In this document: positions 1-8,645 of the stretch, one piece after another
Layout of the letters: every line of letters begins with the position of its first letter
Position numbering within the stretch: position 1 is the first letter of the stretch
Origin: a virus
Reading direction: 5' to 3' (one strand)
IMG/VR virus record: IMGVR_UViG_3300022707_000608
Coordinates: 1-46,272 of that record
Length of the DNA stretch: 46,272 bases
The notes under the pieces: generated by a model
The model's input: only the letters and a program-made list of their open reading frames with translations
What the model was told of the DNA's origin: nothing
Databases searched by the model: none
Made by a program: the position numbers and the translations under genes

Positions 1-2
1 TC

Positions 3-347
3 AAGAATCAAACCGAGAAGTCTCATGGATTGAACGCACACAGAGATATGGGGACTCCAGAGATTATGGAGGAATTGACTCGGCTCCTTAATGCAGATGA
101 TAAAGCCGTGGCGAAGTTAAAGCCAGATGATATTATCAAAGAATTGATTAATGACCTAAATCGTATCAACAGTATGATAGACGGGGGAGATTTGGGACCA
201 GAGGACTTGGCACGTTATCTAAGACTTAAAGATGGCAAGATCAAGTTACTGGGATCAAGACTCGGTATGTGGAATGCGGATACCGTGAAAGATGTAGAAG
301 AAAGCAATCCCGATAAACTATTTGAACGATTTGGAGGATTAAACTAA
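3..347 (+). CDS. Possible small terminase subunit, C-terminal part (5' truncated by window edge)
   Basis: The frame is open to the left edge with no stop, so the gene is probably cut; the first internal start is a TTG at 30 with no clear ribosome binding site. The readable part is about 115 residues, mostly helical and charged. Near the end it has RLKDGKIKLLGSRLGMW, which resembles the 'LGKHLGMF' type segment found late in many phage small terminase subunits (DNA recognition for packaging). The large terminase lies 3 kb downstream, which suits this role although a sugar cassette separates them. The assignment is an inference from one motif and position; another head or packaging protein is possible. 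Confidence 0.4.
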   Translation, partial: KNQTEKSHGLNAHRDMGTPEIMEELTRLLNADDKAVAKLKPDDIIKELINDLNRINSMIDGGDLGPEDLARYLRLKDGKIKLLGSRLGMWNADTVKDVEESNPDKLFERFGGLN

Positions 348-348
348 A

Positions 349-540
349 ATGGCAAAGCATGTAAAACGTAGAAGTAGTCATGGAAGTCACACAACTAAGC
401 AAGCAACTGGTAAAGTTAAGGACAAAGGTATGCTCATGGGAACTAAAATGGGATCTATGGGAAATAAAGTAGATTTTGCTAATACCAAACCTACTACTGT
501 TCCTGATGATCGACACAACGATGGCGTAAAGAAATTCTAA
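349..540 (+). CDS. Small basic protein, unknown function
   Basis: A 63-residue protein starting one base after the previous stop. It is rich in Lys, Gly, Met, His and Ser (for example KHVKRRSSHGSHTTKQ near the N-terminus), has no hydrophobic segment and looks intrinsically disordered. Its place at the head of the late operon and its basic nature fit a minor virion or nucleic-acid-binding protein, but no family is recognised. Confidence 0.6.
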   Translation: MAKHVKRRSSHGSHTTKQATGKVKDKGMLMGTKMGSMGNKVDFANTKPTTVPDDRHNDGVKKF

Positions 541-561
541 TTAAGTAACACAGGGGGTATT

Positions 562-744
562 ATGGCAGGACCGACATGTAGTGTTTGTGGATTAGATCCA
601 AGTACGGTGGGCGCACTGGAACAAGTGCATTCCCACGTCTTGAAGAATGGCAACACAGTTAAAGTGTCAATGCTTGCGTGCGCGTATTGTAAAAAGAACC
701 ATCTTGAAGTACACGATGAGAACGCCAAGGAGTCCAGTGAGTAA
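562..744 (+). CDS. Small zinc-ribbon-like protein
   Basis: A 60-residue protein preceded by AGGGGG eight bases before ATG. Two CxxC knuckles (C6-x2-C9 and C40-x2-C43) about 30 residues apart are the pattern of a single zinc ribbon; the segment between them includes H23 and H25. No other domain is present. Its stop lies inside the start region of the next gene, so translation is likely coupled. Phages often carry such ribbons as small regulatory or DNA/RNA-binding proteins; the target is unknown. Confidence 0.6.
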   Translation: MAGPTCSVCGLDPSTVGALEQVHSHVLKNGNTVKVSMLACAYCKKNHLEVHDENAKESSE

Positions 745-1387
745 AGTCAGTGTTATCATTCCCAGACTTCCTGATCCCAAGTATGATGAAATTACCTCAA
801 ATGCGGTAGATAGTTACCGTAAGTTTGCACCGAAAGATGTACATGTCTTTGTACAAAGTAGTAATAATACATTTGCTGCTAATGTCAATATTGGATTAAA
901 AGTGACAGATGGGGATTACTTAGTAGTTTCCAATAACGATGTCATTGCATTGCCAGGTTGGTACGAATGGATTACCAAATCTCGTAGACTAGGAATAGTC
1001 TCTCTCACACCCAAAGCCGATTGTGGCTGGGGATTTATGATTCCTAGAAAACTCTACGAACTTGTAGGTGGTCTAAACGAGAACCTGGAGAATAGTTATG
1101 AAGACTACGATTTGTTTATGCGCTGCGCTTTGCTGGGTTACAGTCGTATACTGGCTCCAAAGATATTTGCTGTGCATCAAGGTGGTGTCACCATCAACGA
1201 TATCTGGGGTAAGATGGAACAAGCTTCTTTGAAACGTCTGGAAACATGTAGAAACAATCAGAAACACATGCTTCAAAAGTGGCCTGACTTCAATTTTGAT
1301 GCCGTGCCTACCAATTACTTTGCTTTGAATGAAGTCGAGATTATGAAAGATTGGAAACGCAAACAAGATGCAAAAGTTACTAGCTAA
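737..1387 (+). CDS. Family 2 (GT-A) glycosyltransferase
   Basis: 216 residues from a GTG start chosen because AAGGAG (727-732) sits just ahead of it; an upstream in-frame ATG at 716 lacks a site. The protein opens with the GT2 strand VSVIIPRLPDP, has the metal/nucleotide-sugar motif SNND at about 65-68 in place of DxD, and the acceptor-side ED pair at 122-123 (NSYEDYDLFMRC) followed by H147, all typical of rhamnosyl- or N-acetylglucosaminyl-transferase-like GT2 enzymes. It is expected to move a sugar from an activated donor to a surface glycan or a virion protein. It overlaps the zinc-ribbon gene by 8 bases and starts a cassette with a methyltransferase, a kinase-like protein and a second glycosyltransferase. 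Donor and acceptor cannot be read from sequence. Confidence 0.8.
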   Translation: MSKVSVIIPRLPDPKYDEITSNAVDSYRKFAPKDVHVFVQSSNNTFAANVNIGLKVTDGDYLVVSNNDVIALPGWYEWITKSRRLGIVSLTPKADCGWGFMIPRKLYELVGGLNENLENSYEDYDLFMRCALLGYSRILAPKIFAVHQGGVTINDIWGKMEQASLKRLETCRNNQKHMLQKWPDFNFDAVPTNYFALNEVEIMKDWKRKQDAKVTS

Positions 1388-1538
1388 GATAGAAAATCTT
1401 GAAGTTTGGCAAGATGGAGAGAATATTAAAATTATTGGTTTAGTTCACATGAAACATGTATACATTAGCCGTTCCGAATTCTTTCTCATAGAAAAATTGA
1501 TGCATAAGGTCGTACAGGGGTTTTTAAATGGAGACTGA
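1368..1538 (+). CDS. Mini-gene, 56 residues, unknown
   Basis: Starts at an ATG inside the end of the glycosyltransferase gene and ends inside the start of the methyltransferase gene, filling an otherwise empty 140-base gap. The product begins MQKLLAKIENLEVWQDGENI and has alternating beta-like hydrophobic residues, with no motif recognised. Support is the perfect fit to the gap and the overlapping layout that is usual in this genome; it could be spurious. Confidence 0.45.
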   Translation: MQKLLAKIENLEVWQDGENIKIIGLVHMKHVYISRSEFFLIEKLMHKVVQGFLNGD

Positions 1539-2211
1539 TCTAATTAAACAATACGTACAGGAACTCGGAAGCACACAATCACCTGGCAGTACCGTAACCC
1601 AGGGACACACGTACAATCCCATTCCATTTCCAGGTTATGACAAACTCCCTTGTCATCGTCGAGATGCAAGTATTAAGCGCTGGGAAAAGATCGACGCAAT
1701 AGTTGGGAACTGGAAAGATAAACTGGTTTTGGATTACGGTTGTTCTACAGGATACTTTACTTTTCAAGCTGCAAAGGCAGGGGCATCTGTTCTAAGTATT
1801 GAACGTGATTTGCAAGCAGCAAAAGTATTCATAGCTGTGTTAGCAAAATTTGATAAAGAGTACAAACTGAAAGTCACTCTTAAAAAGTATTGGGATGCAA
1901 GTTGTAAGAACTCAGATTGGCATATTGTGTTTGCCATGAATATTTTGAATTGGATCGGCAAAGAAAAAGCAGAAATGTTTCTTGCTGATTTAGGAAATGT
2001 AGGAGTTATGTTTTTGGAGATGCCTTTAAAGGGTGATGGGATGTGTGGTTCGGATTGGCTCTCTACTGATACTGATACAATAGAGTGGGTTAAACAAAAA
2101 TCGAAATTTGATTCAGTACAACCTATTGGTTCTAGTGCTGGTCCAGGGGGAAAAGAAAGAACATTATTCTTATGTCACTCATTAAAGGAAACACCAGTGA
2201 AGTCTATATAG
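1528..2211 (+). CDS. SAM-dependent class I methyltransferase
   Basis: 227 residues; AGGGG lies eight bases before ATG. The Rossmann motif I LVLDYGCSTGYFTFQAA is at about residues 66-82 and the ribose-binding acidic residue follows as E92 in SIERDLQ. The later strand VFAMNILNWIG matches motif IV/post-motif position of small-molecule or sugar methyltransferases. The roughly 55-residue N-terminal extension carries PCHRRDASIKRW, as in sugar and FkbM-like methyltransferases. Within this cassette the likely job is methylation of a glycan or of a phosphorylated or glycosylated product, but the substrate is not readable. Confidence 0.75.
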   Translation: METDLIKQYVQELGSTQSPGSTVTQGHTYNPIPFPGYDKLPCHRRDASIKRWEKIDAIVGNWKDKLVLDYGCSTGYFTFQAAKAGASVLSIERDLQAAKVFIAVLAKFDKEYKLKVTLKKYWDASCKNSDWHIVFAMNILNWIGKEKAEMFLADLGNVGVMFLEMPLKGDGMCGSDWLSTDTDTIEWVKQKSKFDSVQPIGSSAGPGGKERTLFLCHSLKETPVKSI

Positions 2212-2657
2212 ACGATAAATTTGTTATTAAAAAGCAGGTCAAGTTTTTATCTTTCAATCTTATTCGCAATGAATACCAAAAACTTCAATATCTTAGGTTA
2301 AGTACACATGTTCCAAAAGTAATTTTTCTTGTAGACAACTTTACAATTAGATTAGAGAATGTAGGGGAATTTGTTACAGGTAAGAACTTGCCTGTGAACT
2401 GGGAACATCAACTCGAAGAGATTCGACGCACACTCAGAGCTTCTGGTATTTTACACAGAGATATACGTCCTGCCAATTTTACGGTCAAAGACGGTTGGTT
2501 GTATTTGATTGACTTTGGATGGGCGGTATTTAACAGTGAAGCACAGTGGGGACCAAAATCAATTGGAGATGCTTTCAAAGATCCTAAAGGCTGGAACGAT
2601 GATTACAGTCTGGATATGTTGATTGTGTATTTCAGGAAGCTAAAACAGGGTAAATGA
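2172..2657 (+). CDS. Small protein-kinase-like fold protein
   Basis: 161 residues with a compact set of kinase residues: lysine at 20-21 (KFVIKK), candidate helix-C glutamate E34, catalytic loop ILHRDIRPANF (H95-R96-D97...N102) and metal-binding DFG at 114-116 (LIDFGWA). The glycine-rich loop is degenerate and the C-lobe is very short, so it resembles LPS-core (WaaP/Kdo) or RIO/aminoglycoside-type small kinases more than full Ser/Thr kinases. It overlaps the methyltransferase gene by 40 bases and the next glycosyltransferase by an ATGA. Context suggests phosphorylation of a sugar or lipid glycan; a protein target is also possible. The ATG has only a weak upstream site. Confidence 0.7.
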   Translation: MSLIKGNTSEVYIDDKFVIKKQVKFLSFNLIRNEYQKLQYLRLSTHVPKVIFLVDNFTIRLENVGEFVTGKNLPVNWEHQLEEIRRTLRASGILHRDIRPANFTVKDGWLYLIDFGWAVFNSEAQWGPKSIGDAFKDPKGWNDDYSLDMLIVYFRKLKQGK

Positions 2658-3370
2658 AGACAGCTATACTTACCATAGCTTACAAAGAAGAATGGTTTAT
2701 TAAACATTTTATTAATCATTACAAGCCCTTGGTAGATAAAATCTTGTTAATGCACTCAACGAGTTCTTATTCAGGAATGCAAGAACCTGATGAAACTGGT
2801 AATATTGCGAGGTCATTAGGGGTTGAAGTGATTCCTGGAGAATGGAATGGGGAAAGTATGCAACGCAATGCAGGTCTTAAACATTTACAAGATTATGACT
2901 TAGTTTTTATATTAGATCCAGATGAATATTTTACCAAAGATGTTTTTGAGAAGTTAAAATTTTACTTATCCGTTAATCTTGGCAATGCTTGGTCGGTACC
3001 AGTTATCACTTACTGGAAACAAAATCATAAGTTACATCCTAATTCTAGTCATTACAGCACAATAGCTGTGAAGCCTAGTCAAGTCCAATTTACGGATCGC
3101 AGGATGTTGCAGGTAGCTCCTACAAAGTTGCATAAACAATTTATTTTGCATCACTTTACTTGGACTAAATCAAGAGAAGCTATATTGCGTAAGGTACTTA
3201 CTTATTCGCATGCTAATGATTTTAATGGAATTGCTTGGGTAAATGATATATTTGATTTACCTTACGCAGAATTAATACAAGCACATCCCACGAATAAGAA
3301 CTTTAAGCAAAAAGCGGTTCTATGTGAATATCCTAAAGAGTTGCAACATCTAGTTAAGGGGTTACAATGA
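2654..3370 (+). CDS. GT-A fold glycosyltransferase (GT2/GT92-like)
   Basis: 238 residues, start overlapping the kinase-like stop as ATGA. It begins with the strand MKTAILTIAYKEEWFI, common in 'glycosyl transferase family 2 / 92' proteins that work on cell-surface glycans, and has the metal-binding DxD-type motif ILDPDEYF at 87-93. The C-terminal part includes HHFTWTKSREAILRKV, similar to acceptor-side regions of this group. It closes the sugar cassette and overlaps the terminase start by four bases, so it is co-expressed with packaging genes. Donor and acceptor are unknown. Confidence 0.7.
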   Translation: MKTAILTIAYKEEWFIKHFINHYKPLVDKILLMHSTSSYSGMQEPDETGNIARSLGVEVIPGEWNGESMQRNAGLKHLQDYDLVFILDPDEYFTKDVFEKLKFYLSVNLGNAWSVPVITYWKQNHKLHPNSSHYSTIAVKPSQVQFTDRRMLQVAPTKLHKQFILHHFTWTKSREAILRKVLTYSHANDFNGIAWVNDIFDLPYAELIQAHPTNKNFKQKAVLCEYPKELQHLVKGLQ

Positions 3371-4938
3371 AGACTTGGCAAAAAATCAGGAATCTAAGAA
3401 AGCAACTGAAAGACATCACTCCTGAACAATTTACGCATTTCGATGAAGAGAAGAAAGCCAAGATCATGCAGTTAAGACGTGCAGAACGCTTGTTTACTTA
3501 TCGTTATGATTTTGAAGCGTTTTGTAGAGAAGTCTTACACGCGGAATCATGGGGACAGATACCAGTTAAATGGGCTAAGGTTCATCACGATCTCTGTCGA
3601 TTCATGCGGACTTGCAAAAACATTGGTGCTAACGCATTTGTACAGGTTCCTCGTTATCATTTAAAGACACAAATAGCCACTATTTTCTACCGGATTTGGA
3701 GATTAGTACATGATCCCGAACTCTGTAGTTTAGTGGTTTCAGGTACACTCGAACTCAGTAAGGGTACAGCCCGTACTATAAGAGCAGAGTTAGAAGGCAA
3801 CGCAGAACTCAGAGATTTATACAGTCATGTTCTGCCAGACGATATATTCAATGACCGTAAAAACAAATGGGCTGAAACGCAGTTTAACGTTAAACGTACA
3901 ACGAATTATCCTCAATGTACTGTGGAAGCTGTGGGTGTGGATGCTACGGTCACCGGTAAGCATTTCGGTGAAATCAGTATGGATGATATGGTTACACCGG
4001 AGAATTCTACAACTCCTGAGCAATGCTCTAAAGTAATTAACGCTTATAAATATTTCTTAAGTATCATCAATCCGAAAGCTGGTAGGTTTGTTGTTGTAGG
4101 TACGCCATACACGGATAGCGATCTTTACAGTTATTTAAAAGAACCAGAGATTCTTAAGACTTTTAGAACCTTTATTCAACCCGTATATGATTCAAATGGA
4201 AAACCTATTTGGCCTGAAATGTTTACGGAAGAAAAATTGAATGAAATTGCAGTAAGTCAAGGAGCCTATATTTTCAGTGCTCAGTATCTACTTGATCCCG
4301 TACCTGAAGAACAACAGGAATTCAAGAATGTTTGGATTAAGTTTTATGTGGACTTGCCAAGAGATATAAACGGCAACGAAATCTATTTACAGAAATACAT
4401 TATTGTCGATCCAATCACAGCTAAGAAGATAGATTCTCAGTCTAAAGATCGTGGCGTGGTGATGGTAGTGGGTGTTGACAGCTCTGGTGTTAATAAGTAT
4501 GTGTTAGACTATGAATTGTTTTCAAGAGCTAAGGAATCCGAATTATTTAAGTGTGTATTTAAAATGAGTGAGAAATGGAATTGTTTGACTGTGGCTTGGG
4601 AATCAGATGCTTATCAAATTCAAGGCTTACATAATTTAAAAGAAACCGCTAAAGTAAAAGGTATTCGATTGAATGTTAAAGAGATACGAACAAAAGGTGT
4701 TGCCAAGGATGCCAGGATTCGGGGATTGATTCCTTTATTTGAAAGAGGTGAATTCTTTCTCAAGCGTTGGATGGCTGAATTGGCTAAAGAATTGCGTCGG
4801 TTTCCACACGGTAGTACCAAAGATTTAATAGATGCACTTGCTTATGTTCTGCATTTGATTCCAGTAAAAATACCGAGTGCTGCAAGATTCATGGCACAGC
4901 AAGCACGATTCGCTTCTAAGAAAGCTTTTTACAGATAA
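3367..4938 (+). CDS. terL: Terminase large subunit (packaging ATPase-nuclease)
   Basis: 523 residues. The N-terminal motor has the viral Walker A variant VPRYHLKTQ at 94-102, Walker B GEISMDDM at 201-208 and the coupling motif FVVVGTPYTDSD around 241-252. The C-terminal RNase H-like nuclease shows acidic positions at D348 (IIVDPI), W411-E412-S-D414 and D486/D489 (KDLIDALAYV), the usual end of the family. It drives genome translocation into the prohead through the portal and cuts the concatemer. It starts by ATGA overlap with the glycosyltransferase and ends in TAATG with a mini-gene that leads into the portal. Length is typical. Confidence 0.95.
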   Translation: MKTWQKIRNLRKQLKDITPEQFTHFDEEKKAKIMQLRRAERLFTYRYDFEAFCREVLHAESWGQIPVKWAKVHHDLCRFMRTCKNIGANAFVQVPRYHLKTQIATIFYRIWRLVHDPELCSLVVSGTLELSKGTARTIRAELEGNAELRDLYSHVLPDDIFNDRKNKWAETQFNVKRTTNYPQCTVEAVGVDATVTGKHFGEISMDDMVTPENSTTPEQCSKVINAYKYFLSIINPKAGRFVVVGTPYTDSDLYSYLKEPEILKTFRTFIQPVYDSNGKPIWPEMFTEEKLNEIAVSQGAYIFSAQYLLDPVPEEQQEFKNVWIKFYVDLPRDINGNEIYLQKYIIVDPITAKKIDSQSKDRGVVMVVGVDSSGVNKYVLDYELFSRAKESELFKCVFKMSEKWNCLTVAWESDAYQIQGLHNLKETAKVKGIRLNVKEIRTKGVAKDARIRGLIPLFERGEFFLKRWMAELAKELRRFPHGSTKDLIDALAYVLHLIPVKIPSAARFMAQQARFASKKAFYR

Positions 4939-5078
4939 TGAGAAAACCTAAACCAGTAACCGAAGATCAACGTGTTAAGATGGCTGTAGAAATCATTGAA
5001 GAAGAACGCCGAAGAAATCCGAATGAAAAATGGATTACAAAATTAAAGGAAAAATTTGATAGGAGTTTTGATGCCTGA
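4938..5078 (+). CDS. Mini-gene between terminase and portal, 46 residues
   Basis: Starts in the TAATG overlap with the terminase stop and ends seven bases into the portal gene, filling the gap exactly. The product is highly charged and helical (VKMAVEIIEEERRRNPNEKW in the centre). It has no recognised family. The double overlap suggests translational coupling between terminase and portal; it may itself be a small packaging accessory. Confidence 0.55.
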   Translation: MRKPKPVTEDQRVKMAVEIIEEERRRNPNEKWITKLKEKFDRSFDA

Positions 5079-7218
5079 AACAAATTTGTTGGAAGTAAAA
5101 AAGATTGTTGATATCACGGACATGCTCAAGAGGCGCAAGCTTCAGCAAAAACTGATTACCAGGGTAACAGAGTCTATCAATCAATTCTATGATGCCTATC
5201 GTCCGAGACGTGAACGCTTGCTGGAGATCAATGCAATCTATCGAAATAAATCTTATCTTGATAAGAACAGAGCTATTTGGCAAACCCACGCTTTCTTGCC
5301 GTTCTCTTATAATGCAGTTGAAACCAAGACCTCGGTTTTACACGAAGCTTTCTGGGGCAATAGATTGGCTTCACCTTTTACTGTCATTGGACGTACTTCC
5401 GAAGACCATGAATTCGCGTTCTCTGCCGAAACTCTTTTAAACAATACTATGGATCGTATCGGATTCTACGAAACCAGTGAAGAAGGTCTGCGTAGTACAG
5501 TTAAGTATGGTCTAGGTGTTTATCACTACGGTTGGATGGTTCGTGAAGAAGAAGTGCTCTGGCGTGAAGCTATGCGCGACAAAGAAGGTAAAGTCGAACG
5601 TGATAAAGAAAAGCGTGCTATTCTTAAATATGTGAAGAGAGTATATAAGACCTCTCAACCTTTTGTTAAATCCATTGATGTCGTAGATGGATTCTTTTAT
5701 GATCCTTGTTGCAAACGTTTGCAAAAATGGGAATGTGATTACGCTGGTTTCAGAGAAGACGAGACACCGGAATCTATCTGGGAGAACGAACAACGTAATG
5801 TTTATGATCCAGGTTCATTTGATAAAGTGTCTGAGAAAGATCCGCACGGATTTGATGAACTAGCGACTGATGCCAAAGTACCACAAATACGTAGAGACGA
5901 AGATATTGAAGAACCTACTTTCGCACCCAAGACCAAATATAAGATCACACATTGGTGGGGTTGGTTTGATATTGACGGAGATGGTAAACGAGAATTCATT
6001 CGTTGTAGTATCTCAGAAGAACGTGTTATTTTAAGAGCGGAGACTGTCTTACTTCCTGACTATCCTTTTATTGATGTACAGTACTCGCGTTCACTTCATG
6101 GTCTAACGCCTTGGGGTGTTTTGGACCCAGTTATTGATATTCAATATGAAATCAATGAACTCCATAATCAACGCGGAGACGCAGTTAAACTTAAAGTCAA
6201 TCCTCAGTTCCTAGTTAACATTGACAAGATCATCGAGGATCATGCTTATGTAAGTGAACCAGGAGCATTACATCCATTTCACGGTGACGATGGCAGAGTG
6301 TCTGACCAAATGAGTGTACTGCAATTTCAGAACATGGAGTTCCTAAGCATTAACGAAGAAGACAGATTAACATCTGTATTTTCTCAGGGAACTGGAGTCG
6401 CGGATCTCAACAAAGTCCTTACAAGTTCAAATAAAGATACACCGGCTAGTACAGTGATTAGTATTTTTAATCAACAGGAATCCGGTAATTCCATGATTGT
6501 CAATGGTGTACTCAATCAACATGGTAATCTCGGAAGTCGTATACTCTATCTCTTGCAAGTTTTTGGAGACGAGGAGTTTGTGTTACGAAGTGCAGGTCGT
6601 CGTGGTCTAGATTTCCGTAAAGAAAGTCTTCTTAACATTCTTGGAGGATTTGATGTGAAAGTAACGACTTCAACATTCTTCGGTAACAGACAAATTGAAT
6701 TACAGCAACTCATTCAATTGAAACCATTGTGGCAGAATGCTGAACACATTGACCAAATTGAATTGGATAAAGCAATCCTTGAAAACATTCTTCCTAAACG
6801 TGTGGAGAAGATTATCAGGATTCCTGATGAACCCGTAGCTCCTATTGATGAACTCGCATTCTTTATGGCAGGTCAAGGTGAAAGTGTTGAGATCGTAGAA
6901 GCTGAGTCATTGATTGACTTACGTTCTAAACTTAGGTTCCACGAATCCACCAGTAAACGGATTTTGAATGGTATTTCTGATAAAGATAAATCTGTTGGCA
7001 ATATGCTCGAAGAGTTCAATGAATACTTGACTAAACTTAATGAACGCATTGCTCAGCTCGTACAGATTGAACAACTTCAAGCCCAACAACTTGCACGTCA
7101 GGGTGGACAAGCAGGTGGACCTGGAACACCGGCAATTAATGGTAACTTACAAAACACCGGCAATCCTGGTGTAAGAGCACAAGGAAATGCAATTAGGCCC
7201 AGAACAAATAATTTCTAA
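5071..7218 (+). CDS. Portal (head-to-tail connector) protein
   Basis: 715 residues from ATG 5071; AGGAG at 5061-5065 with five-base spacing decides this over an upstream TTG. The protein has the pattern of large podovirus portals: N-terminal helical region with RRERLLEINAIYRNK and WQTHAFLPFSYNAVET, a long mixed wing/stem region, KYGLGVYHYGWMV, then PWGVLDPVIDIQYEINELHNQ, and a helical C-terminal barrel ending in Gln/Gly/Pro-rich tail (from about 675). It forms the ring through which DNA enters and leaves. It follows the terminase and precedes the scaffold and capsid genes, as expected. Confidence 0.9.
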   Translation: MPETNLLEVKKIVDITDMLKRRKLQQKLITRVTESINQFYDAYRPRRERLLEINAIYRNKSYLDKNRAIWQTHAFLPFSYNAVETKTSVLHEAFWGNRLASPFTVIGRTSEDHEFAFSAETLLNNTMDRIGFYETSEEGLRSTVKYGLGVYHYGWMVREEEVLWREAMRDKEGKVERDKEKRAILKYVKRVYKTSQPFVKSIDVVDGFFYDPCCKRLQKWECDYAGFREDETPESIWENEQRNVYDPGSFDKVSEKDPHGFDELATDAKVPQIRRDEDIEEPTFAPKTKYKITHWWGWFDIDGDGKREFIRCSISEERVILRAETVLLPDYPFIDVQYSRSLHGLTPWGVLDPVIDIQYEINELHNQRGDAVKLKVNPQFLVNIDKIIEDHAYVSEPGALHPFHGDDGRVSDQMSVLQFQNMEFLSINEEDRLTSVFSQGTGVADLNKVLTSSNKDTPASTVISIFNQQESGNSMIVNGVLNQHGNLGSRILYLLQVFGDEEFVLRSAGRRGLDFRKESLLNILGGFDVKVTTSTFFGNRQIELQQLIQLKPLWQNAEHIDQIELDKAILENILPKRVEKIIRIPDEPVAPIDELAFFMAGQGESVEIVEAESLIDLRSKLRFHESTSKRILNGISDKDKSVGNMLEEFNEYLTKLNERIAQLVQIEQLQAQQLARQGGQAGGPGTPAINGNLQNTGNPGVRAQGNAIRPRTNNF

Positions 7219-7243
7219 TATGTCAAGTCTAAGTAGACATATT
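7217..7243 (+). promoter_or_regulatory. Inverted repeat after portal gene
   Basis: AATATGTC (7217-7224) and GACATATT (7236-7243) form an 8-bp perfect stem with an 11-base loop, overlapping the portal stop codon. An alternative inner pairing GTCTA/TAGAC exists. There is no T-tract, so it is more likely an RNA processing or mRNA-stability hairpin than a terminator. Confidence 0.4.
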
Positions 7244-7273
7244 GGCTGTGAAGTAAACTAAAGGGGGTAGCAA

Positions 7274-7708
7274 ATGTTTAAACAAAATGAAACAGTAACA
7301 GATAAGCAGTTGATTGAAGCAACACGTAAGGCTGAGGTGATTGAACGTTTAATAGATTCAGAGGGTTGGAAGTTGGTTGTTGAGTTGATTGACAAACTCA
7401 TAGCGAAAGAAGCCGAGGGTTTAGCTGGTCAAAACATTGATGCTAATTATTACAAGAAGATTGGATTTCTTCAAAGCATTGTTTACTTTAAAGAGCTTCC
7501 AGGTATTGTCAAGGATAAGAAAGTTAGAGAGTTTATTTTGCACCAAGGTCGATTGATCGGCTTTAGATGGGCGCAGAAATCACCTAAGCATTTCTTTGAA
7601 GCTGGAGCAGCAGCACAACGCTTTCTAGAACAGAATGCTAAAAATCAAGACAAAGGTTTACAACTTAAAGAGAAGAATGAATTTTTTGAGAACCAGAAAA
7701 ACGTTTAA
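7274..7708 (+). CDS. Unknown protein between portal and scaffold
   Basis: 144 residues, preceded by AGGGGG seven bases before ATG. The product is alpha-helical and mixed-charge, with no TM segment; the centre reads ANYYKKIGFLQSIVYFKELP and the C-terminus is a charged helix. Position suggests a head-assembly or connector accessory, but no family is recognised. Confidence 0.65.
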   Translation: MFKQNETVTDKQLIEATRKAEVIERLIDSEGWKLVVELIDKLIAKEAEGLAGQNIDANYYKKIGFLQSIVYFKELPGIVKDKKVREFILHQGRLIGFRWAQKSPKHFFEAGAAAQRFLEQNAKNQDKGLQLKEKNEFFENQKNV

Positions 7709-7713
7709 CAGTT

Positions 7714-7749
7714 GTTAGGGGAACTTAAAGGGCAACCGTAAGTCCTAAC
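7714..7749 (+). promoter_or_regulatory. Stem-loop upstream of scaffold gene
   Basis: GTTAGG (7714-7719) pairs with CCTAAC (7744-7749), and ACTTA (7723-7727) with TAAGT (7739-7743), leaving a three-base bulge and an 11-base loop. The hairpin lies between two late genes and ends about 20 bases before the scaffold start, so an mRNA processing or stability role for the abundant scaffold/capsid message is plausible. Confidence 0.45.
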
Positions 7750-7768
7750 TTAAGGAGAAATAAAAACA

Positions 7769-8614
7769 ATGAGTAAAGAAACAGAAACTACAAAGGAGCC
7801 AGATAAAACTGGTAACCCTGAAGCCGGTGATAAGCCGAATGCCGGTAAAGGAAAAACTGATCCCAAAGGTCAGGTTGATCCAAATCAGTCAGGTACTTTG
7901 GAAAAGACAGTTACAGAGTTGACAGGTAAACTCGATACTCTTAATCGTCAATACCAAGGTTCTACTGAAGAGGCTCTTAGATTAAAGAATGAACTGGAGA
8001 CGATTTCACAAGACAGAGACAAGTTGCGTGAAGTGGTAGCTGGTTCTTCTCAGCGTATCGAAGATAATGATACGTTTCAGTCTTTGGTGGAAAAAGAGGG
8101 ACTTCATAACGCGATTCGCAGGGTCGTGCGTGAGGAAACCAATCCACTATCAGTTAAGGTTGACAAACTTGGAAACAAGGATGTTGATGCGGTCTATAAT
8201 ACCTTTAAGTCAGCGCATCCAGGATTGAAGGATGACGTACTTACTAAATTCGATAAAGAATTTAATCGACTTAAAGGAGTCTATGATACAGTGGAAGAGG
8301 CTCTAGAAGCTTCTTACGCAGTTGTTGGTGGAGCGAAAGCTGACCAAGAAGCTGGGGCTGCATCAAAAGGCGTAAAAGAGACTGAGGATTTAGCTGCAAA
8401 ATCTAAGAAGGAGAAGGAGCTTGCTCTCAAAAGTGTAAGCGAAGATGGCAAGGATACGAAGGGTACACCTGATGATCCAATAGCTGCTCTCAAACGACGG
8501 ATTGAGGATCTCAAACTTCGTGCTGCCACCAAAGAAGTCAATGGTGGTGATGCGAGAGATACTTGGGCTACGATTTCTGAATTAGAAAGACAGCTCAAAG
8601 AACAGTCCGAATAA
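7769..8614 (+). CDS. Capsid scaffolding protein
   Basis: 281 residues, immediately upstream of the major capsid gene. The first 45 residues are a disordered Lys/Glu/Pro/Gly segment, followed by a predicted coiled coil (about 50-95), a central region, a second disordered acidic-basic stretch and a short C-terminal helix ending SELERQLKEQ. This composition and position are those of tailed-phage scaffolds, which template prohead assembly and leave before maturation. No protease motif is visible. AAGGAG precedes the ATG. Confidence 0.75.
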   Translation: MSKETETTKEPDKTGNPEAGDKPNAGKGKTDPKGQVDPNQSGTLEKTVTELTGKLDTLNRQYQGSTEEALRLKNELETISQDRDKLREVVAGSSQRIEDNDTFQSLVEKEGLHNAIRRVVREETNPLSVKVDKLGNKDVDAVYNTFKSAHPGLKDDVLTKFDKEFNRLKGVYDTVEEALEASYAVVGGAKADQEAGAASKGVKETEDLAAKSKKEKELALKSVSEDGKDTKGTPDDPIAALKRRIEDLKLRAATKEVNGGDARDTWATISELERQLKEQSE

Positions 8615-8645
8615 ACCTGACTTTAAAGGGAAGGAGAATTAAACG

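Noticed and set aside
647-736. Upstream extension of the first glycosyltransferase
   Set aside because: Overlaps the zinc-ribbon gene in another frame; the GTG at 737 with AAGGAG is better.
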